From Escarpia spicata (taxonomy: Eukaryota > Annelida > Polychaeta > Sabellida > Siboglinidae): DNA of 64,000 nt. Below the pieces are notes generated by a model, which saw only the letters and a program-made list of their open reading frames with translations, searched no databases and was not told the DNA's origin. The translations under genes and the position numbers were made by a program. The stretch's first letter is position 1. Each line of letters begins with the position of its first letter. The stretch covers positions 52,586,678 through 52,650,677 of the forward strand of contig OZ023214.1 in the NCBI GenBank assembly GCA_963995525.1. Reading direction: 5' to 3'. Shown piece by piece: positions 59,150 through 64,000 of this stretch.

Positions 59150-61564
59150 TTTTATTGCAGTGTAATTACAGCCTTAAATGGTTATATATGGGGCGTCAGA
59201 TGATGCGCTGACATTGCAAAGCTGTAAAATTAATGGGTGATTTGTGAGGTTGTATGATACGTCATACGTCAAGACAATATAGTGAGGGTTAACAGCATCA
59301 GCCCCAGAGCAGCAGAACTTGTTCTATGCATAACAAAGCGCTACAAATTGAAGATAGTACAAGTATATGCACCAACAATATCATACTCAGAAGAAGGCAC
59401 AGACAACTTCTACAACGACGTGGGTGAGACCTTAGAAAAGCCAACCCACTACACGGTAGTGATGGGAGACTTTAATGCGCAAGTTGGGAGATGAACAAAC
59501 TTTTCGGAAACGGCAACAGGCACATTTGGCGTAGGTGTGAAAAACGAAAGAGGTGACCCCTTGGTAGAATGGGCAACATCAAGAAAGTACAAAATCATGA
59601 AACGTCAAGGCTGAAAGGAAGAAATTGATAAACAAGAGACCACCAAGTGTAGATACCACACAAATCGGAAAAAAAAGATTGAATTCCAACTCGAACTGCG
59701 AAATTGATTCGAGACACTACAGGAACTAGACGACATCGACAACATGAGCGAAAACATCACTGAGATGATCCAACTAAGTGCGACAAGTGTAGTAACCAAA
59801 GCAATCAACAGGCATGTAGTGACCATCAAAAAGAAAAGCGAAGGAGGACACCAGAAAGTACGAACAAGAGATTATGTCATCAAAGAACCTGAACAAAACA
59901 AGAAGAACACGGGCACTACGCCGAGACAGACTGATTACACTTCTAGACAAGCAGGGTAGAGAAATACAAGACCAATATATGATCATGGAACAAATAGAGG
60001 AATTCTACACCGAGCTATACGACAGTGAACAGAGTACCATAATTCACACCGACCCGAAAGAAGTACCTGAGATAACACCATGGGAGGTGGAAGCAGCGCT
60101 AAGAGATATGAAGAATGGGAAGGCATCAGGCAACAACCATGTAAACATTGAAACATTAAAAGCAGAAGACATCATCTCGAAGACATTAGCTAAGCTGTAT
60201 ACCAAATGCTTATCAGAAAGACCCACCGTCGCATGGAAGAACGCAAAGATGGTGATTATCTTCAAGAAGGGAAATAAGAAAGACTTAAAGAACTACAGAC
60301 CGATGTGTATGTTATCAAACATGTACAAATTACTCACAAAGATACTAACGAATAGGCTAGAGAAGACACTCGACAAACCACGAGAGCAAGCAGGATTCAG
60401 AAGCAGGTACTCAACGACAGACCACATACACGTCGTAAACCAACTGAAAGAGAAGTGCCGAGAATATAATATCCCGCTATGCATCGCTTATGTCTACTAC
60501 GAGAAGGCATTCGACTCGATGCAAACTCAAGCAATACTGACCTCCCTTCAAGAACAGGGATAGAAGACGTGTACATTGAACTCCTGAAATACATCTACAC
60601 CAACAGCTCGGTGACAGTCCACCTACACAAAAAGAGCAACAAGATCAACATCAAAAGAGGAGTACGACAGGGTGACACCATATCGCCCAAGCTGTTCACG
60701 GCAACATTCGAAAACATATTCCGAAAACTGACCTGGGAAACCAGAGATTGAGGATAGACGGAGAATATATCAGCCATCTTTGCTTCGCCGACGACATAGT
60801 CATATGCGCTACTACACCGCAAGAACTACAAAACATGCTGCTTAAAGTGAAAAAACAAGGTCTAAGGTTGAACATCTCTAAGATAAAAGTGATGCAAGGA
60901 AATGACACACCAATATATATATCAACACGACGCAGATAGAGAACGTTGAAAGCTACATCTATCTGGGACAGCGATACAGTATCAGAGACAAAAATCAAGA
61001 CAAGGAGATTCAAAGAAGGATCACCGCCGGCTGGACAGCTTTCGTCAAACACCAGGTAACTTTGGAACCTGCTTGAAGAGACAAGTCTTCAACTCGTGCG
61101 TACTTCCAGCGATGACATACGGCGCGGAAACATGGGCACTCACCATCCACGCAAAGAACAAGCTAGCAGCCGCACAACACAAAGATGGAAAGAAGTATGT
61201 TAAACATCGCATATCGGGAGAGAAAAACAAACATCTCGGTAAGACAGAAGACAAAGGTCATAGACGTGATAGAACAAATCAGAAGACAGAAGTGGACCTG
61301 GGCAGGGCACATTAGCAGACTACGAGATAATCGATGGACATCGCGTATCACACCCTGGAGACCTTATGAAGGGAAACGATCTAGAGGAAGACCAGCGAAA
61401 CGGTGGAGAGACGAACTAGACGAGTATTGGAAGGGCACCATCTGGCAGAGGATAGCGCAAGACAAGCAGATTTGGAAACGACATGCTGAGGCCTTCGTCC
61501 AACCACGGGACACTGCGGCTGCACAATGATGATGATGATGATGATACGTCAAATGCATTGTACG

Positions 61565-61596
<32 letters not shown>

Positions 61597-61683
61597 TGAT
61601 TCTCAGACTGCATACATGTGTGCATTTGGGTTTCCTGTCGCAAGTATACATGTTTGATACATACAACTAGTATTAAACGAAGA
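59150..61683 (+). repeat. Microsatellite-bearing dispersed repeat, copy B, split by LINE
   Basis: The left half (59150-59264, same flank as copy A) and right half (61552-61683: 'aatgcattgtacgtgcgtgc', a short GTGC tract and the conserved tail) are separated by a 2.3-kb LINE. The GTGC core has only about nine units here. Confidence 0.85.
59265..61542 (+). mobile_element. RTE-like LINE, 5'-truncated, with target duplication
   Basis: It starts inside the endonuclease (KIVQVYAPTISYSEEGTDNF, VMGDFNAQVGR). Then RT: AALRDMKNGKASGNNHVN, KNYRPMCMLSNMYKLLTKIL, EKAFDSMQTQAIL, RGVRQGDTISPKLF, HLCFADDIVICATTPQEL, ENVESYIYLGQ, VLPAMTYGAETWALT. The C-terminus includes WTWAGHISRLRDNRWTSR and GRPAKRWRDELDEYW. 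Frames change at least four times. The 3' end is (ATG)n, six units. GATACGTCA flanks it on both sides (59256-59264, 61543-61551). Confidence 0.9.
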
Positions 61684-62640
61684 TTAATGGCTCTGTACTC
61701 ATCGGGTTTAACTTCAAGTAAAGCTAAATTTATATGAATTCCACCCACATAATGTAATAACGAATTGAAATAATTAGAAGCTCTCAATGAACCAGATCAA
61801 AAGCGACTAATTCGCCGGGTGACAGCCGCAGAACAACTGCGTGGCCAGGCTATTTGTCTACGACTTCTACAAGACTCGACAGTCGACAACGTGACACTTC
61901 ACCAACACTGTGCGCCGTAAATACATCACTTATTTGCCACGTTCAAGGCATAATCTTCATGACTAAGTGCAATAAATATATTAGCGACGTGCTAAACGTT
62001 CCTTTCTTTAGCAATATAAAACCAGCAAGAAGCCACGAAGGCATGTTGGCAGGTAAAATAACGTGTCATGTAAATGTCAAAGGCTATGTCGCAGTAGCTG
62101 TGCTGTGTTGTGTTGCTGACTGTCGTGTTGCACTGGCCTAGTCGTGCAGCCATGCCACTTGCTAGCATTATAAAGTAGCATCCATGACCCAAGATTAACA
62201 AATAGTTAAATATGTAGATAATTCGTTTAACCTAAGCTATTGAATAAATATGACATTAGAGGAAGTCATACCCGGATATGGCATAAATAAACCCAACTGC
62301 TTAGTGACCATTCTACGACTGCCAACTAGTTGGTTTAGATTGTAGTTCCTACGTCTTACGAGACGTTAAATATCAACTATAGGCAAACCCTCAACAAATG
62401 TAATCACCTAATCGTTGCAACTAGCCGATCTGACATTTAAAAAAATGTAAATAGATCATTTAGTGTTACGATGCCACTCATGACGCATGCCCATGACGAG
62501 GCGCCTTGACCGATTTCCGAGTGCCAGCCTTGCATGTGGCGAACACTCGGGCGGTATTGCTACAGTGAATACCTGGACGATGCTGATAGATTCGGTTGGG
62601 TGAATTTATGAGTTTGTCTTCTCGCTGTTGTTGTTACCTC
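61684..62640. other. Intergenic, no gene seen
   Basis: AT-rich, no conserved motif noticed. Confidence 0.5.
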
Positions 62641-62720
62641 CGCCTCATGCCATTGGTCGAGCCCCGAGGCGCGGCGCGGGGGACAGCCCTTCGCGTCCGC
62701 TATATTTAGTCACTGCGGTA
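62641..62720 (+). promoter_or_regulatory. GC-rich patch with inverted CCAAT and CTATATTTAG
   Basis: ATTGG (62652-62656), a GC-rich run (gaggcgcggcgcgggggac) and CTATATTTAG (62700-62709) lie in promoter-like order and spacing. The last also fits the MEF2 consensus YTAWWWWTAR. No transcribed gene is recognised downstream, so this is only a candidate. Confidence 0.2.
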
Positions 62721-64000
62721 AAACCAAAACTATGAATATTCCATTTATTTTTGTAGCAGCCACGAGTATTACACTAGTGCCACGTATGGAAAAATTAATG
62801 TGTTAACAGTTATGCTAATCTATGGACATGTGCGTGTGATTATGAATGACCGACATTTACATATTAATGTGTTTCTGACTTTGCTACCCCGATGGAAAGT
62901 GGACTATCTGGACTTTATTCCGGAGTAGGAATATTCCACCTGGACAGTCCGACTGTGTGTTAGCTGTCTGGTTGTGTAGTTTTCTCTCTTCTTTAAGAAT
63001 GTACTGCGAAACAAGTTCTACGTCACTCTCCTACAATTTGTAACGTCACTGTGGGCTAAAAGGTTGTAATTAAAACTACAATAAATAAATAAGTTAATAA
63101 AATAATTAAAATAAAAGCGTGCAGTTGATGGTATATTGTCAATGACTGGACTTGGATGTAAGTGGGCATGTAAGCGTTGTTGCACGTCTGTCTCTATCTA
63201 TATGTCTAGTTGTGTATATGTATATTGATTTAGCTATATCTGCTAGTTGTATGTCCCTATTTATTTGTCTATAATCTATCTAGCAATCTACATTTACTTA
63301 ATTGACAGGATTTGAGAACAATGCGATTTTACACAACAATCTGAAAACTTACCAATTAAACACAACCGCGCGCGAGCGTCAAACAAGTTTCTCAGGTCAG
63401 TGACTTGTTTGAGTTACTGGTCCGTGTAACCGCCTATCTTTCTGTGAAATTACAACTGGCCGCCGGAAGACGTTGTTTCCAACCAAAAAAAAACTTTTTA
63501 CAAAAATGTGTCTTTATGCTCAATTGTTACATAATTGCTTTTACCGCGAAACGCGGCGGATACGAACCGCACGTTATAAAATTGTTATAGTGATTTGTAT
63601 CGTAAAAAAGAAATTTACTAATATATTTATAATTTTGATAATTGTAAGGTTCTACGGGTTGTGGTCGCATCACCTGGTAACAGTGAGAACCAAGATGAGG
63701 AAGACATAGACCAGTTGGAAGCCACTGCTGCGGGCCCAAGTGATTGCGTTGACGCAGAAGGTTGTGCTGATAACAGCGGCTCTGACTTGTCTGACGTTAG
63801 TTATGAATCTTCTTAAACTTGCAGTGATTATACCATTGCTGTCGTCGCTGCGATTCATAATGATCTTTGCTAACAGAAAACTCGAGAATGGTCGGCTGTT
63901 TGTTTCATTTAAATAACATGAAAGAACAATTACTAAGTTTCCTTGGTTCGTAATTAATTTAGTGAATTTATAGAAGTAAGTTTGAAACCAGTTATCTGAA
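62721..64000. other. Right edge, no gene confirmed
   Basis: An open frame without ATG (about 63621-63816) has an acidic, Ser-rich end (SGSDLSDVSYESS) and could be the tip of an exon. There is no matching family or clear acceptor, so it is not called. Confidence 0.35.

Noticed and set aside
63621..63816. C-terminal exon with an acidic Ser-rich end
   Set aside because: No ATG, no clear acceptor and no recognised family; composition alone is not enough.

Overview
The window is eukaryotic nuclear DNA from a metazoan, most likely an aquatic invertebrate. The evidence is spliced genes with GT-AG introns, long AT-rich introns, abundant (CA)n, (GA)n and (GTGC)n tracts, many minisatellites, and non-LTR, Gypsy, hAT and THAP-type DNA transposons. 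The phylum cannot be fixed from sequence alone; a mollusc-like lophotrochozoan is a guess. I saw no rRNA, convincing tRNA or CRISPR.

Two ordinary host genes can be modelled exon by exon with every junction in frame. One is a minus-strand SLC25A34/35-type mitochondrial carrier (three coding exons, 27561 down to 24005, 302 aa). The other is a plus-strand TRIM-family gene (ten coding exons, 47413-56556, 571 aa: RING, B-box 1, B-box 2, coiled coil, COS-like segment, two FN3 domains, then a stop with no SPRY domain).

Region by region. At 1-2.5 kb there is a 54-bp minisatellite with a 433-bp higher-order period, followed by (CA)n. At 2.9-9.6 kb there is a Gypsy-type LTR retrotransposon with both LTRs, a primer-binding-like site, a polypurine tract and a 5-bp target duplication (GCGAG); a CR1/L2-like LINE has landed inside its gag, and nearly all of pol is gone. 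At 9.7-10.3 kb there is a broken hAT transposase (TTF zinc finger). At 10.4-15.6 kb there is an almost complete ISL2EU-type DNA transposon: a THAP + DDE transposase gene and a convergent SWIM + YqaJ nuclease + PHD gene, separated by a 56-bp hairpin and bracketed by imperfect terminal inverted repeats. At 17.4-21.8 kb lie an RT fragment and a degenerate plus-strand Gypsy element whose RT domain carries a six-copy in-frame 48-bp expansion. The carrier gene follows at 24-27.6 kb. Between 28 and 47 kb is intergenic DNA rich in hAT, LINE and integrase remnants, palindromes, minisatellites and a long inverted repeat. The TRIM gene occupies 47.4-56.6 kb. From 57.8 to 61.7 kb there are two copies of a microsatellite-bearing dispersed repeat, one of them split by a LINE with a clear target-site duplication.

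The most unusual structures are: (i) the first TRIM intron, filled by about 2.2 kb of minisatellite whose monomer is a copy of the exon 1/intron 1 junction itself, so the 5' splice site has been amplified dozens of times and then partly inverted; (ii) a 33-nt tandem duplication of the next acceptor, giving two in-frame acceptors; (iii) the near-intact two-gene ISL2EU element, whose transposase carries a single-base frameshift while its YqaJ gene is open throughout.
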